From assembly GCA_028554795.2 (NCBI GenBank), contig CM068831.1, forward strand, positions 67,989,982 through 68,053,981: a stretch of DNA of 64,000 nucleotides. The letters run 5' to 3'. Position 1 is the stretch's first letter; each line of letters starts with the position of its first letter. The DNA comes from Sinohyriopsis cumingii. Taxonomy: Eukaryota > Mollusca > Bivalvia > Unionida > Unionidae. Positions 1-12,134 of the stretch are shown here, piece by piece. The notes under the pieces are model-generated. The model ran no database searches. It was given only the letters and a program-made list of their open reading frames with translations, and had not been told where the DNA came from. Both the position numbers and the translations under genes were made by a program.

Positions 1-137
1 TCTCTTTCCGCTGCTTTTTCGGCCTTCCATTCCTTGATCCTTTCTTCTATAAAGGTTGCCAGGCGATCTCCCTCGTATCCAAGATCTTCCGACCCCATGG
101 CGCGGTATTCCTTTATCATTTGTCGTTCGGTAGCCAT
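1..137 (-). CDS. Start of a retroelement gag-like protein (partial)
   Basis: A minus-strand reading frame begins with an ATG at 137-135 and runs open to the window edge, giving about 45 residues that start MATERQMIKEYRAMGSEDLG. The composition (a short acidic N-terminus followed by a charged E/K/R-rich helix) resembles the beginning of Ty3/gypsy-type gag proteins found widely in invertebrates, but no domain can be confirmed from so few residues. The region to its right (upstream on the minus strand) contains a TGG-starting primer-binding-site-like sequence, which supports an LTR retroelement. The protein continues outside the window. It could instead be the first exon of a host gene. Confidence 0.45.
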   Translation of the reverse strand, partial: MATERQMIKEYRAMGSEDLGYEGDRLATFIEERIKEWKAEKAAER

Positions 138-2240
138 TATATTAATGTAAAGTGATACCTTGTCTCAAAATTCAAACAATATACAGATATTTGTAATACC
201 AGTTTAAATACTTACCTGTCGACAACAACTAGTTTCGTTCAGGTAAGATATTTGTTCGATATCTGCTTCACACGTACTGCTATGAATGGAAGATCTACAA
301 AGCCTGCACATATGACAATAAAAATACAAGATGAGAAAATCACAAAATTTCAAATACAAAGAATGGAAAATATCTCACACTGTTCACTAATACTTCTACC
401 AATAACTTTAAGTCCCAAAATAATATATATGTCTAATTCATATCCCGGACGAAGCGCCCACTGTGGGGGTGTAGTGGTTGTCTAGGGGTGGGGTTCTTCT
501 TATAGACTTTAACGAATTATGAGAAGTTCCCCTGGTCCTTATTCAGAAGGTTAATTCTGGACACTATATTATTTATTGACTAAATATATTTATGGCTACG
601 AGCCCCCAGTCAGCAATGCCGACAGTTAAATTAAAAGAAATACAAAGATGAAATTTAAACAATAACAATTTAATAAATGAAATTTAAAAGAATTTAAAGT
701 AATCAATGTCTCTCTTTCACCCAATGATCCCTTTGATCATCATTTGAGTTCACAGTGTGAGGAGATTTTTCCCTTCTTGAGTGCTACTCATCTAAATCTC
801 TTCGTTCCCTTGTCTTTCTCTCCTTTCGTGATCTCCACTTCCGCTTCCTCTTCTATAATCCTTGTTCCTTGCCGTTATCTTGACTTCCGGTTCCTCTTCT
901 AGTATCCGGAACCCTTGACGATATCCCTTGAGGTCACCCGAAATTCACTCGGTATCTCTCACCGTCACCCGAAATTCTCTGAACTTCTCTCGTCCCCGAA
1001 ATTCTCTGAAATTCTTTCGTCCCCCCGAAAGCTTCCTGTTGAAAGGTATAATGCATTAGCATAGGGTTATAAAAATCTTCCCTCACACTACGTCACTGAA
1101 CTGAACCATCAGTTTAAGGCGGGACATTTGGGTCGCGCATGCGCACACATCGAAATTCCCATACACTTCCGCCGCTTACAAAAATGGCGCCATAACACAA
1201 TCACACAAAGGATTCAAATATCTACATACTGAGCCCTATCAGTATATACATACAAAATATTTCAAATACGATTGTACTAAAATATTACTACGATTAGTAA
1301 TATGACTATCTATATATTTATATATATTTATATATATTTCCTACACAAGCGTACCAAATCCACAGTATTCACATTCAAATGGTGATAAACGGCAATCCGT
1401 TACTCAATGGCAAAATCTATCATTACGTAAACAAATTTCTTGTCTACCAAAATATAACTACGCAAAGAATTACAATATTAATTCTTATAGCGGCTAGCGA
1501 GCAATACAATTCTTCACAAATACAAATCGTCCTTTCAAAAGGGCGTAAACGTAATAATCCACGAAATAATATGCACACATATTACTAGCGAAAGAAGAGA
1601 ACATTTTCGCCTCACAAATAAGGTGTACATAGTAACATTATGAATAATGATGCAACGAATCAACATCGTAATCAATCGTAAACAAAAGTACTAGCTAAAG
1701 TCATGAAAAAAATGCAAAATATTAAGGTCATAATTAACTAATCATACTTCAATACAAGTAAAATGTATACATACGACAAATTCTCTTCAATTAACAGCAG
1801 TCGTATCAAGCAGAATCAACGTAACATCAAACTTACCTGATCGAAGCTATTTCATGAATTTCCTAAATTCCGCCAATTTTTACGAATGGCTAACGGAGGG
1901 TGTGTCACTGCGACTCTTAAACACCAACTGACGAATTTCAGGCTTGTACCAGTCTTATGTCAGTTTCTCGAATCAAGTCCCACCTACAACGCATCCCGAT
2001 TGGATGGCGACGGACTCTGGTCATTTGATCGAACTGTCAATCATAAAAATGTCAGTCTGTGTGTCCCCATGTACTGTCCAGCCTACCATTGTCGGCTTCC
2101 GGCTCTTTGAAGTTGTCTACGTCACGTGTTCCCATGTACAAAGATTCCCGCCAGATTTCCACTCAAGAGCTCAAACCAAGACTGGGTTACGTAAGAGGAT
2201 TAGCCAACTTAGGCACTTGGAAAAACAAAGCTTACCTGGC
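138..2240 (-). mobile_element. Possible LTR and leader of the retroelement
   Basis: On the minus strand, TGGGCGCTTCGTCCGGGAT (about 442-460) has the form of a tRNA primer binding site and directly follows ...CCCCCACA, a plausible LTR 3' end, at about 462. An AATAAA on the minus strand lies at about 570 and an AT-rich TATA-like tract at 1315-1345. The outer LTR edge is not resolved because the second LTR is outside the window. Nothing else coding is seen in this stretch; the short open frames here have no recognisable content. Confidence 0.3.
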
Positions 2241-2289
2241 TCCACTTACAGACTTATAAATACATGTATAATACAAGGGGTTGGGGTAA

Positions 2290-3447
2290 AACATCACACA
2301 CAGCAACTGAACACTTTAACTGTATTGCAGCTGTGCACTATAACTCTACTGGGACTGAACACACTGTAACTGTAAAGCACCCGAACACAATAACTCTGCT
2401 GTGACTGAGCACTATAACTCTACTGTGACTAAATGCTATAACTTCACAGCAACTGAAAACTATAACTATATTGCAACTGTGCACTACAACTCTACTGACT
2501 GAACACACTTTAACTGTACAGTGCCTGAACACTAAACTCTACAGCAACTGAACACTATAAGTCTACTGTCACTGAGTACTGTAACTCTGCTGTGACTGAG
2601 CACTATAACTTTACTATGACTGAACACTATAACTCCTCAGCAACTGAACACTAACTGTATTGCAAATGTGTGCTGTAACTACTGTGACTGAACATGCTAT
2701 AACTGTACAGCAACTGAACACTAAACTCTACAGCAGCTGTGAACACTGTACCTCTACTGTGACAGTGCACTATAACTCTACTGTAACTGAAAAATATAAT
2801 TCGACAACAACTGAACACTATAATTATACTGTAACTGAACACTATAAATCTGCTGTAACTGAACCAATATAACTTGTAACTGAATACTATAAATCTACTG
2901 TAACTGAATGTTATAAATCTACTGTTACTGAACACTATAAATCTGCTGTAACTGAACACTATAACTCTACTGTAACTGAACACTATAACTCTACTGTAAA
3001 TGACACTATAAATCTACTGTAACTGAACATTATAAATCTACTGTAACTGAACATTATAAATCTACTGTAACTGAACATTATAAATCTACTGTAACTGAAC
3101 ATTATAAATCTACTGTAACTGAACACTACAAATCTACTGTAACTGAACACTATAACTCTACTGTAACTGAACACTATAACTCTACTGTAAATGACACTAT
3201 AAATCTACTGTAACTGAACATTATAACTCTACTGTAACTGAACACCATAAATCTACTGTAACTGAACATGATAAATCTGCAGTAATTGAACACTATTAAT
3301 CTACTGTAACTGAACACTATAACTCTACTGTAACTGAACACTATAAATATATTGTAACTGAATACTATAAATATACTGTAACTGAACATGATAAATCTAG
3401 TGTAACTGAACATGATAAATATACTGTAACTGAACACTATAAATATA
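2290..3447. repeat. 24-bp satellite array, left part
   Basis: About 48 imperfect copies of a 24-bp unit of the form ACTGTAACTGAACACTATAAATCT. Copies become more regular between about 2830 and 3440 and more degenerate toward 2300. Because 24 is a multiple of three, long open frames appear on both strands (for example translated as repeated VFSYSRFI); these are artefacts of the repeat and not genes. Confidence 0.92.
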
Positions 3448-5253
3448 CAGTGGAACCCCGCTATAACACAATAATTGGGGTCCAAAAATTGGATCGCATT
3501 AATATCAGGGTCACGTTAATGTGGGGTTTTACAGTATTTTACTTTTTTCAGAGAACAACTCATTGGCACATATATGTGTATTCATATCTAATGTGTATGA
3601 TGAATTGGGTATCAACACTGTTTACTATCGTGCCGTCGTGGCATGCAGTTCAAACATGCGAAACTACTATACTAATCACTGCGCAAAGTGCAGAGAACAA
3701 CTTGCATTTGTGAACTTGCTTTTCCATAACGGTAAAATATTTTTATAAAAAATAGGAAATTAATAATGAGTTCATAAACAAACACCATACCCATGTAAAA
3801 CCCGAGAACTAAGTGCAGTAGGCCTGCGATTGTCATGAGTCACGTTTATAAAAAAAAAAAATTTAAACTGAACGCATGTACAATTTCATACCCTTTAAAT
3901 TTCCAGCTAATAAAAGACGACATTATTTACTGGTCAACTGATTGCGTCTAATAACACCGCCAAGCCCAGCAAACATCTTGGCAGCTTTTGTTTTTTTTAT
4001 AAATATAATGTTTATTAAATTGTGAGAATCTTTTGTCAACCACTGCATTGTTTGCTGCATGGTTGTGTATGCAGTTAAAGAAGAAACACATGTCGGCTAT
4101 TGTTTGAGCAATGATTGTATATAGAATTAATTGAAGACAATCACAAAGAAGACTTACTGGCTTTACTCATGGATCAGTAATAAGTAACGTTTCACATAAT
4201 GTTTATTTTGGCATAAAACTTCAAGAATCTGGCGAAATTGTTAAATTTCAGAAGCCAAGCCACGATCGTATTAGATTTGAATTTGTACGCGACCTCTTCC
4301 CCAAAATGATAATAAATATTTTACACACTATTTCTCATACTTTAAGAAAAGTATTTTTCCGGGTACGAGAAATATACACGTACATTTATTTAAAATTTCA
4401 GGAACCACACCACGATTGTATTATATTCGAATTCATACACGATATCTTCCCAAAAATGATAACAATTTTTTTTGCACAAAATGCAGAGAACAAATTGCGT
4501 TTGTGAACTGGCTTTTCCATAACGGTGTTTTTTTAAAATAAAAAATAGGAAATTAATAACAAGTTCATAAGAAAACCCCATGCACATGTTAAACCCGAGA
4601 ACTAAGTGCAGTAGGCCTGCATTGGTCATGAGTCACTTTTATAAAAAAAAAATTACAGTTGAACGCATGTACAATTTCATACCTTTTCAATTTCCAGCTA
4701 ATAAAGTGGACATTATTTATGTATGCAGTTGAAGAAAGAACACATGTTGGCTATTGTTTGAGCAACGATTATATACAGAACTAATTGAAGACAATCACAA
4801 AGACTACTTACTGACTTTACTCATGGACCAGTAATAAGTAACATTTCCAATAATGTTTATTCTGGCGTAACACTTCAAGATTCTGGTGATATTGTTAAAT
4901 TTCAGAAGCTATGCCATGATAGTATTATATTAAAATTCATATGCGAACTCTTCCCCAAAATGATATTAAACGTTTTGCACACTATTTCTCGTACTTAAAA
5001 AAAGTTCTTTCCCGGCACGAGAAAAATGCACGTACATGTATTTAAAATTTCAGGAACCACGCCATGATCATATTAAATTCGAATTCATATGCGATCTCTT
5101 CCCCGTAATAATAATACATTTTTATACACTATTTCATGTACTTTGAAGAAGAAAAAATATATTTTCATGTGCGAATGAATATACGACATTTCAGGAGCCA
5201 CGACCACGTTATATTCGCATTATAGTGGGGTACGTTATAGCAAGGTTGCACTG
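3448..5253. mobile_element. Non-autonomous pogo/Tigger-like DNA transposon
   Basis: The left end CAGTGGAACCCCGCTATAAC (3448) and the right end, read on the minus strand, CAGTGCAACCTTGCTATAAC (5253) form terminal inverted repeats typical of the pogo/Tigger branch of Tc1-mariner. TA dinucleotides flank both ends (3446-3447 and 5254-5255), matching the TA target duplication of that superfamily. The element sits inside the 24-bp satellite, which resumes directly after it. No transposase is visible. Internally, segments near 3650-3870 and 4475-4690 are duplicated, as are blocks beginning near 4235, 4390, 4900 and 5040. Confidence 0.88.
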
Positions 5254-5255
5254 TA

Positions 5256-5385
5256 CTGTAACTGAACACTATAAATCTAGTGTAACTGAACATGATAAAT
5301 ATACTGTAACTGAACATTATACATATACTGTAACTGAACATTATCGCTCTACTGCAACTGAACACTAACTCTGCTGCAGTTAAAC
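5256..5385. repeat. 24-bp satellite array, right part
   Basis: About five copies of the same unit as 2290-3447, displaced by the transposon insertion. Confidence 0.88.
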
Positions 5386-6686
5386 TAATGACTTAGCTGC
5401 CTTGCAAAAAATCACTGACAACACTCATCATCTAATTTTATATTCCAAGTTTCATATCACCTTATTACAATTCTGGCTAAAATTAATGTAATCAATTGGT
5501 CAAGTCAGCTTAAGAAGGAGAAGTTTTTGTGATTCTTAACTAAGAGTTCTATATATGTCCCATACCATCTATACACCCTACAGGTTGGCCTGACTACTTG
5601 AGGGTTAATATGATATGTATGTCCTGGTCACTTCTTCACTTGATATATCCAACTTCCAGCCTAGTACAGACCCAACAGCTACCACTGGCCTACAGGCTAT
5701 TTAACTAATATGGCACACATGTGACACCTTTTCATCTAACACTGCTTCTGCAGTATGGCAGATATTTTTACCTATTTACCTCACATGTGGAATACCGATC
5801 TAAGTGCTTTGTAATCTTTAACTAAAACTGTAACATTCCTGACATTTAATATATTCAAAATTATTATTTCATTTTATAAAAAATGAATAATGTAACTTGT
5901 ATTTTAAAATTAATAACTTCAGTCTGCCCAAAAATCCACTTTGTCATACATCATTTTTTTTATGACTATTTTGAAGTAGTCTCCATTTCCTATTTGCAGT
6001 AAATGCAAAAAGTATGACTTTAATGAGTGTCACCAAATTTGTAAAGTATAAAAACTGTCGTTGACAAGAATCAATAAAACAGTGACTGACTCATAGCTGT
6101 CATTGTAGAAATACTGTCACAGTCACAATTGTTCTGTAAAAATGTGTCATTTTGTATACAACAGTGACATAGACTGAAAGATGAGCAATTTTCATTTCAG
6201 AAATTATATCAGAGTTTTTATATGAAAAATGTTTTTCTTTGGAAATAATTGCACAGGGTTGTTTTGATGTTGAATACTGGTATAAAATTGCAGAAATACA
6301 GTGCACATCATTTTATAATTGTTGCAGTGTACAGAATTCCCTATCTTTTCAAAACTTTTAGTTTCCAAAGTGGAAAATGGATTTTCACTTTAAATTTAGC
6401 AGATTTTTTTATATGAATTTTGGCAGATATTTTAAATATGGTAACTGATTGCATGAACATTTTAGAAGTTGTTTCAGTACATCATAGAGGTATATATACT
6501 GTTATATATTGATACCATAACAAGTGATGACAGCTTTCAGTGTTTTTTTTTTTTTAGTTGAAGTTTTCTAGTGACTATATATCCATTTGGTTCACTCAGG
6601 GCTTTATTGATTGATAATACAAATTAACATTTAATTGGTCAGTTATCTAGTTTGTCACAAAGGACCAAAAATTTGGCACAAGTTTT
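5386..6686. other. Non-coding stretch, nothing recognised
   Basis: AT-rich sequence with stop codons in all frames and no splice-bounded conserved peptide that I can recognise. It may be intron or intergenic DNA upstream of the Cbl exons. Confidence 0.5.
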
Positions 6687-6698
6687 ATTTACTCTTGG

Positions 6699-6950
6699 GA
6701 GGCCCCGAGTGGCCGAGTGGTGTAAAGTGCTCTCCATTACGAATCACTGCCATCTCACCTCTGTCTGCGCCAGTTCGAGTCTCAGATTCAGCCAGTGTCG
6801 GTATGTGAGAAAGCTTGCCGGTAGCTTCTCGTGGGTCAGTGGTTATTTCAGGGTTCTTCCTCCACCATTAATACTGGCCGCCATGTATAGCCTATCGTGT
6901 GCTGAAAAATGGCGTTAAACCCCACAACAACAACAACAACAACAACAACA
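6699..6950 (+). mobile_element. tRNA-derived SINE, full length, with (CAA)n tail
   Basis: Head resembles a tRNA with an A box around GTGGCCGAGTGGT and a B box around AGTTCGAGTCT; the body ends GCTGAAAAATGGCGTTAAAC followed by a (CAA)n tail at 6921-6950. A 12-bp direct repeat ATTTACTCTTGG flanks it (6687-6698 and 6951-6962), the target-site duplication expected from LINE-mediated retrotransposition. Related copies are at 25295-25540, 38819-39060 and, partial, 44925-44995. Confidence 0.88.
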
Positions 6951-6962
6951 ATTTACTCTTGG

Positions 6963-7756
6963 AGTTTTCATTTCATTAATGTAAACCAAACTGATGCTTG
7001 TTTACCAATTGAATCTGTTAAGAAAATTCTAATTAATCCATGGGTTGAACTTAAGGTAACTGTTAAAAGTTAAAATTGATGGGATGATTGGGGATCAGTG
7101 TATTTTGTCATCTCTATTTGAAAAAATTGCAACATACACTTAATTAGACCAGAGGAATACTTAGAAATTGCAGAAATTTCTCAAATATACATTTATTTAT
7201 GTACTTTAGTTGATATACAATCTATATTGGACTTTTGCTCAGGTAACGATTATAAAGTCTAAGAAAAGTATATATTTTTAGCTGGCTGCAATATATTATT
7301 TCGGTTTGTTTAAATTCTGTCCTTTCTAATTGTCTTTTGCTTTCTGCATATTGCTTTCCTAAAATAATGCCTTTGTTGCGACCATAAAATTAACTCCTGC
7401 TTTGCATTGTAAGCTTTATCATTCATAATTAAGCTGTTCATAACACTTACAGTCATTAAGTATTAATACAAAGTCTTCATGATTATGTCTCTTTGATAAA
7501 GTCTGAGACTTGTACAAATTTTACATGAAATTAATACCACTTGATGCATGCAGCTAATGGCATACAACATTGTTCAGTTTTTAGGCTTGGTTTTTATATT
7601 TTATATTTTGATCCAAACTCATCCAAGAAGCTCTTTTTCAAGCCTCTACTGCACAAGTTGAAAGGAACAGATTTTTAGTCTGCTAAAGGAATATGTTATT
7701 CCAGCTCAACTGCTGCTTGCTTGGAAGTGTCATAAGAGGCAAATACTTGAGGCAGC
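6963..7756. other. Non-coding stretch, nothing recognised
   Basis: AT-rich, no supported coding exon, no clear repeat. Confidence 0.5.
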
Positions 7757-7945
7757 ATCCTTGGTGACCCAGTTGTTAACATGCCAGACTTGTGACTGAA
7801 AAGGTTCGGGTTCAGATCCTACCATCAGATCAGTCCAGGTCAGCTACAGTAATGTGTCCTGGGGCAAGGCACATTACTCCATTTACCAAAGTACTAAATA
7901 ACTTACTTGTGTTAGGTGATATAAAACACCAAAGCAAACCAGCTC
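7757..7945 (+). mobile_element. tRNA-related SINE, second family
   Basis: The sequence contains a tRNA-like head (TTGGTGACCCAGTTGTTAAC, then GGTTCGGGTTCAGATCC as a B-box-like stretch) and ends GGTGATATAAAACACCAAAGC. A second copy with the same order of blocks is at 8205-8400. Both are diverged. Confidence 0.6.
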
Positions 7946-8204
7946 AACTATGGCGATACCAGTGGGTCGTTCTCATTCATGAGGTCACGGTACAGTGATA
8001 GTTAATCAGAAGTTGGATACATGTGGTATGACTGTTATGTACAGGCAGAGCAGGGGAAAACTAATCCAGGGATGCCATTGTCAAGATCTGTGGAGTCTTT
8101 GCACAGATCTTATTCCCCTTGGATTCGCTCATCTTAACATGCCCACATGTAGATTAAGCTCAATATACTCTCCAGCATGTCAAAAGAGACAATTAATTGG
8201 GGTC

Positions 8205-8400
8205 ACAGCCTTGGTGGTTCGTTGGTTAGCATGCTGAAGACATGATCCAGAGAGTGCGGATTTCGAATCGTATGATTAGATCATCTGGGGCTAACTACTC
8301 TAGCATGTCCTCAGGCATGGCAGTCTGCCCCAATTGCCTCAGCACTAAATAATGTACTATTGTGCTTCTGTGTCATAAAATACCAAATCAAACCAATTCA
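8205..8400 (+). mobile_element. tRNA-related SINE, second family, diverged copy
   Basis: It begins CTTGGTGGTTCGTTGGTTAG, has a TTTCGAATCGT B-box-like segment, and ends in TCATAAAATACCAAATCAAACC, parallel to the copy at 7757-7945. Confidence 0.6.
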
Positions 8401-8689
8401 GTTATGACTATAATATGTCTCATTTTTATTCATGTTATAATAAAACAGTGATGGTTTATCCAAAAGATGGTTTCTTCATTAGACATTACTGTTTATACTA
8501 CCTGTATAGTGATAAACATAATTTTTCTTGAATGTGTAGTCAGGGTACTGGGAACCAACCCAGTGTATGCTAGGGTCATGGTTTGCAGAGTCCTTTGCTC
8601 AAATCTTATTTCACTTGGGTTAGAATTCCCATTTCTGGCAACACATGTTGACTAGTCTTTGTCTTGCTGGCCACATGTATTATTTTTCA

Positions 8690-8815
8690 TTGCAACCATT
8701 GCACAAATGACAGTACTAACATTGCACAAAATGATAGCACTAACATAGCACAAAATATCAATGCTAATATTGCACAAAATGATTATGCAAACATTGCACA
8801 AAATGACAGTTTGTG
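8690..8815. repeat. Short tandem repeat of about 27 bp
   Basis: About four to five imperfect copies of a unit containing ATTGCACAAAATGA. The minus-strand open frame here is a product of the repeat. Confidence 0.7.
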
Positions 8816-9621
8816 TACAATTTGCATATTGTAGTATGTGCATCAATGACATTAAATTAGTGACCTTGTAGGTAGCATGAACAACTCTAGATGACAATAC
8901 CAGTTGCGTGAGAAGGCCTAATTTGACGTCTGCACATCCCGTTCAGATTTGACGAGGTCTTATCTTGTAATGTAGATTCTGTTCTTTCTTTTTCTCAGTT
9001 TACTTCAGCTACACACAAAAAGCATACTTCTAAAAAATTGTCAACTTCATATACTGATGGCTTGTTTAATTGCAACAAATTGGTATTCATTTTGATGGAG
9101 TTATAATCCTTCCTAAGTTTCTTCCTCGTTTTATTCAAGCTGTAAATTAATTTGAAGTTTCTGTGTTTTGTCTGTGTTCCACATGTCTATAAAGCCATAT
9201 AAGAAATATATACTACTTCAAACTTGCCTGGGATTTAATATATTTTTATGGCATTATGAAACTAAATAGTTTAAAATCTAAAAAGCACAGACTTTTTAAA
9301 ATTCCTTATTAAGAATATAACAATATCTTTCTTCAGAATAGACATCAGTTCTGTTAGTCTTTCAGGTGCCAGATTGTTAGATTTTAGACTTGTAATGAAG
9401 AGAAAAGTTAGTAAGTTTTAGTTGAAATCTCTTTTCTGAATGTTCATTTCTGCGCTCTCTTTGCTTAACGCTCTTTAGCATTAATTTCTCAGCAACAAAA
9501 AAAAATTCTGCAAAAAAAGAAATAAATAAACTTTGCCTTGTTTGCTTGCAGCTTAGCTTTAGTGCTTGCTTATCGATCCACTGCTTTCCTATATTTACAG
9601 GGACTATTTTCTCCATCACAG

Positions 9622-9718
9622 GTAACACTCGCACCCCACTGCATAGAGTTCCGAGTGACTACGATGTGCCACCTTTACCTGGACCAAGGACTTGGAGCAG
9701 TCCTGTAGATGCTCAATT
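9622..9718 (+). CDS. Cbl: Cbl-family E3 ubiquitin ligase, penultimate visible exon
   Basis: An internal exon of 97 nt bounded by TTTTCTCCATCACAG (acceptor) and TT|GTAAGTTTTC (donor). It encodes about 31 residues including SDYDVPPLPGPRTWS, a tyrosine/proline segment like those in the C-terminal tails of Cbl adaptors/E3 ligases, where phosphotyrosines and proline motifs recruit SH2/SH3 partners. The last two bases (TT) join in phase with the exon at 17240, giving an uninterrupted frame into the UBA domain. Cbl proteins ubiquitinate activated receptor tyrosine kinases. The RING and TKB exons are not in this window, so they should lie to the left; the assignment rests mainly on the UBA exon and this join. 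Confidence 0.7.
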
Positions 9719-9832
9719 GTAAGTTTTCAGCTATTTCTTGGTAAGGATAAATAATGAATATTCTTTAATGCCTTTGTTGCCATAATAGCAGCGAAACCTA
9801 TCTATACAGAACCAAGTCAGATCCAACTGCGA

Positions 9833-10053
9833 ACTGCACAGACCCAGATCTACCATCTCATAATGCACCTGCAGATCTGAGTCTGTGCAGTTTGTTAGGA
9901 GTAATCAGTAGAACAACCAGCACAGACCCAAATCTACCCTTACATAGTGTGCCAGCAGATCTGGGTCTATGCAGTTTGTTATGTGTAATCAGTAGAACAA
10001 CCAACACAGACCCTGATCTGCTGGCATATTATACAATGGCATATCAGGGTCTG
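9833..10053. repeat. Three hairpin-forming repeats of about 55 bp
   Basis: Three consecutive imperfect palindromes, at 9833-9891, 9919-9976 and 10004-10053. Each has arms of the form GCACAGACCCAGATCT and AGATCTGGGTCTGTGC around a loop of about 20 nt. They are separated by a repeated linker GTAATCAGTAGAACAACC. They lie in the Cbl intron. Confidence 0.8.
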
Positions 10054-10139
10054 TTTTTTATAATTGGATCCAGCTTATGTGCAGTATTAATGATATGTGT
10101 ACACTTTATATTCTCTAGGTTCCTCTGTGTCTACAAAAT

Positions 10140-10405
10140 GTTAGCATCTGAGTCCCGCCTTGGATGCGGGAGGTTGTGGGTTCATTCCACGTCCGAGTCA
10201 TACCAAAAACTTACAAAAATGGTACTAACAGCTGCCTCGCTTGGCGTTCAGCATTAAGAGGTTAGCGTTAGGACTGGTCGGCCTAGTGTCAGGATAATGT
10301 GACTGGGTGGTACATCATGTTACATGTCTGCAGCATGATGCCCCAGTGCTTGACATCACTATAAACTGCCACACTGCAGACATCGTAGCGATATGACTGA
10401 AAAAT
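10140..10405 (+). mobile_element. Long SINE, third family
   Basis: It contains GTTGTGGGTTCATTCCACGTCC (B-box-like), the block AACAGCTGCCTCGCTTGGCG, and ends in GCGATATGACTGAAAAATTG. A full-length copy in the opposite orientation lies at 24690-24985, with the same blocks in reverse order. Confidence 0.75.
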
Positions 10406-10582
10406 TGTTAAAGCTACATTAAAAATCCAAATAACACACACACAGCATCTGAGTCATTGTTCTTGGAACCAACTGTGCAATAGATGTAAAGTAAATAAAG
10501 TTGGAGTGTAGAAAAAGTCTAATGGTCTGGCAGTTTTGTTCATACCCTATATACTTGCATATGAGTAAGGTCCAACTGCAAA

Positions 10583-10730
10583 CAACATAGACCCTGATCT
10601 GCCATGGCATAATAATGCATTGACAGATCAGGGTCCATGTTGTTTGTTCTACTGGTTACTCCTAAAAAAAACTGCATATACCCAGATCTGCCAGTGCATT
10701 ATGCAATGGTAGATCAATGTTGATGCAGTT
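10583..10730. repeat. Two more hairpin repeats of the same family
   Basis: Palindromes at 10583-10643 (ACATAGACCCTGATCTGCC with CAGATCAGGGTCCATGT) and 10671-10730. The linker between them, GTTCTACTGGTTACTCC, is the reverse complement of the linker in the 9833-10053 cluster, so the two clusters are inverted relative to each other. Confidence 0.75.
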
Positions 10731-11279
10731 TGTGATTGGATACATTTATACAAGTGTATACAATATACAGTAATTATCTGATTGCAGTTGTCTTGAGGGT
10801 TGTGGTTTTGTACTTTTGGCATTTATTATACTGGAATCAGATGTGCCACTTGAAAACAGTTGTTATAAACATGCTTATTAAAGGTCATGTCATGAAAGCA
10901 ACAGTGAACTAGAGGTGAAGATAGATCAGATATTCCTCTTATATGTTCCTCGCTATAGCCTTGGCCAAATTCACTCTCCAGCATGTTGTTAAAGATAACT
11001 GTTTGCTGAGACATGCATCCCGGAATGATGTTTCAGAAACCCCCACCCAACCCCCATCTTTTCGAGCCAACCTTGACAATTGATACACATAAGACTTGTA
11101 CGAAATCATTCATGCTATCTCAGATAAACATTATGCATACAGTAGACAAGTAGACAAGCTGTTCCTTTAGCTGTTAGCAGTTTTTCAGTTTTCAATAACT
11201 TTTATGTTTTTGTCCATTGATCTACCAATAAAAGGGCTATTAAAGTCGAGTTGGAAAAAGATTTTTATCCCTCTGATGT

Positions 11280-12130
11280 GCAATATGGTGAGATATGGCT
11301 GACATTATGTCTGTCAGTCCATGGATATGGGGATGTCATTGCATAGGTATGAGGATGCCTGTCAGTCCATAGATATGGGGATGTCATTGCACAGATATGG
11401 GGATGTCTGTCAGTCTATAGATATGGGGATGTCTGTTCATCAATTACCATAAGTTAGTCATCATTACTCCTTCTAAACTACTTCAATGATAGTCATACAA
11501 CTATACATGCATGTTCATTCCATGGTCTGGTTGGTCCTACATGAAAATGTTGCCACTTGGACACCTAATTGAATTTTTTTTTTATCCTTACTCCTAATGA
11601 ACAGAAAATTGTGCTGACATGGAGCATTATGCTGTAAGACTTAAAATGATGTGTAATTGTTCCTGAATGAAAATGGTGCTTCTTGAATATTCCAATAACA
11701 TCATTACTACTGCCACCCTGAAGATCTTGTTAATGTATCTCCAAGTGAATAGAAAGTCATATTGACATGACATTTGTAAACTCTTATAATTTCTGGTTTG
11801 GCTAAATGACAGTGGAGTTGCTCTGGCATCTTATATGACCACAAACAGTGTCCATCTTGAAAATTGTATTATTGCTAACTCCTAAACAGAAAGTCATGTT
11901 CATATGGGATTTTCATGCCAAGACTTGTGATGGTATCCAGTAAGACCTAAATGAAAATGGTCCCAATCTAACATATCCACCATGGCAGCCATTTGAAAAT
12001 CTTGTTATTCCAACTTCACCATGTATTGATACCTTTTTAAACGTAGGTTTTCCACCAAAAGACTTAATGATATCTAGTTGGTCATAAATGTAAATGGTGC
12101 CGTCTTACATCTAATATGGTAGGAACTGTT
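11280..12130. repeat. Minisatellite and degenerate periodic repeat
   Basis: 11290-11440 holds a minisatellite built on CAGTCCATAGATATGGGGATGTC. From about 11450 to 12130, blocks such as CTAACTCCT-AACAGAAAGTCATG and 'GAAAATGGTGC' recur roughly every 130-150 bp in a very diverged form. Non-coding, within the Cbl intron. Confidence 0.55.
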
Positions 12131-12134
12131 GATA

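Noticed and set aside
2651-3485. Minus-strand open frames of 60-110 residues with repeated VFSYSRFI
   Set aside because: They are translations of the 24-bp satellite, whose unit length keeps the frame open; no start, splice or codon signal supports coding.
6699-6950. A tRNA gene
   Set aside because: A and B boxes are present, but the cloverleaf is not complete and the sequence has a SINE body, tail and target duplication.
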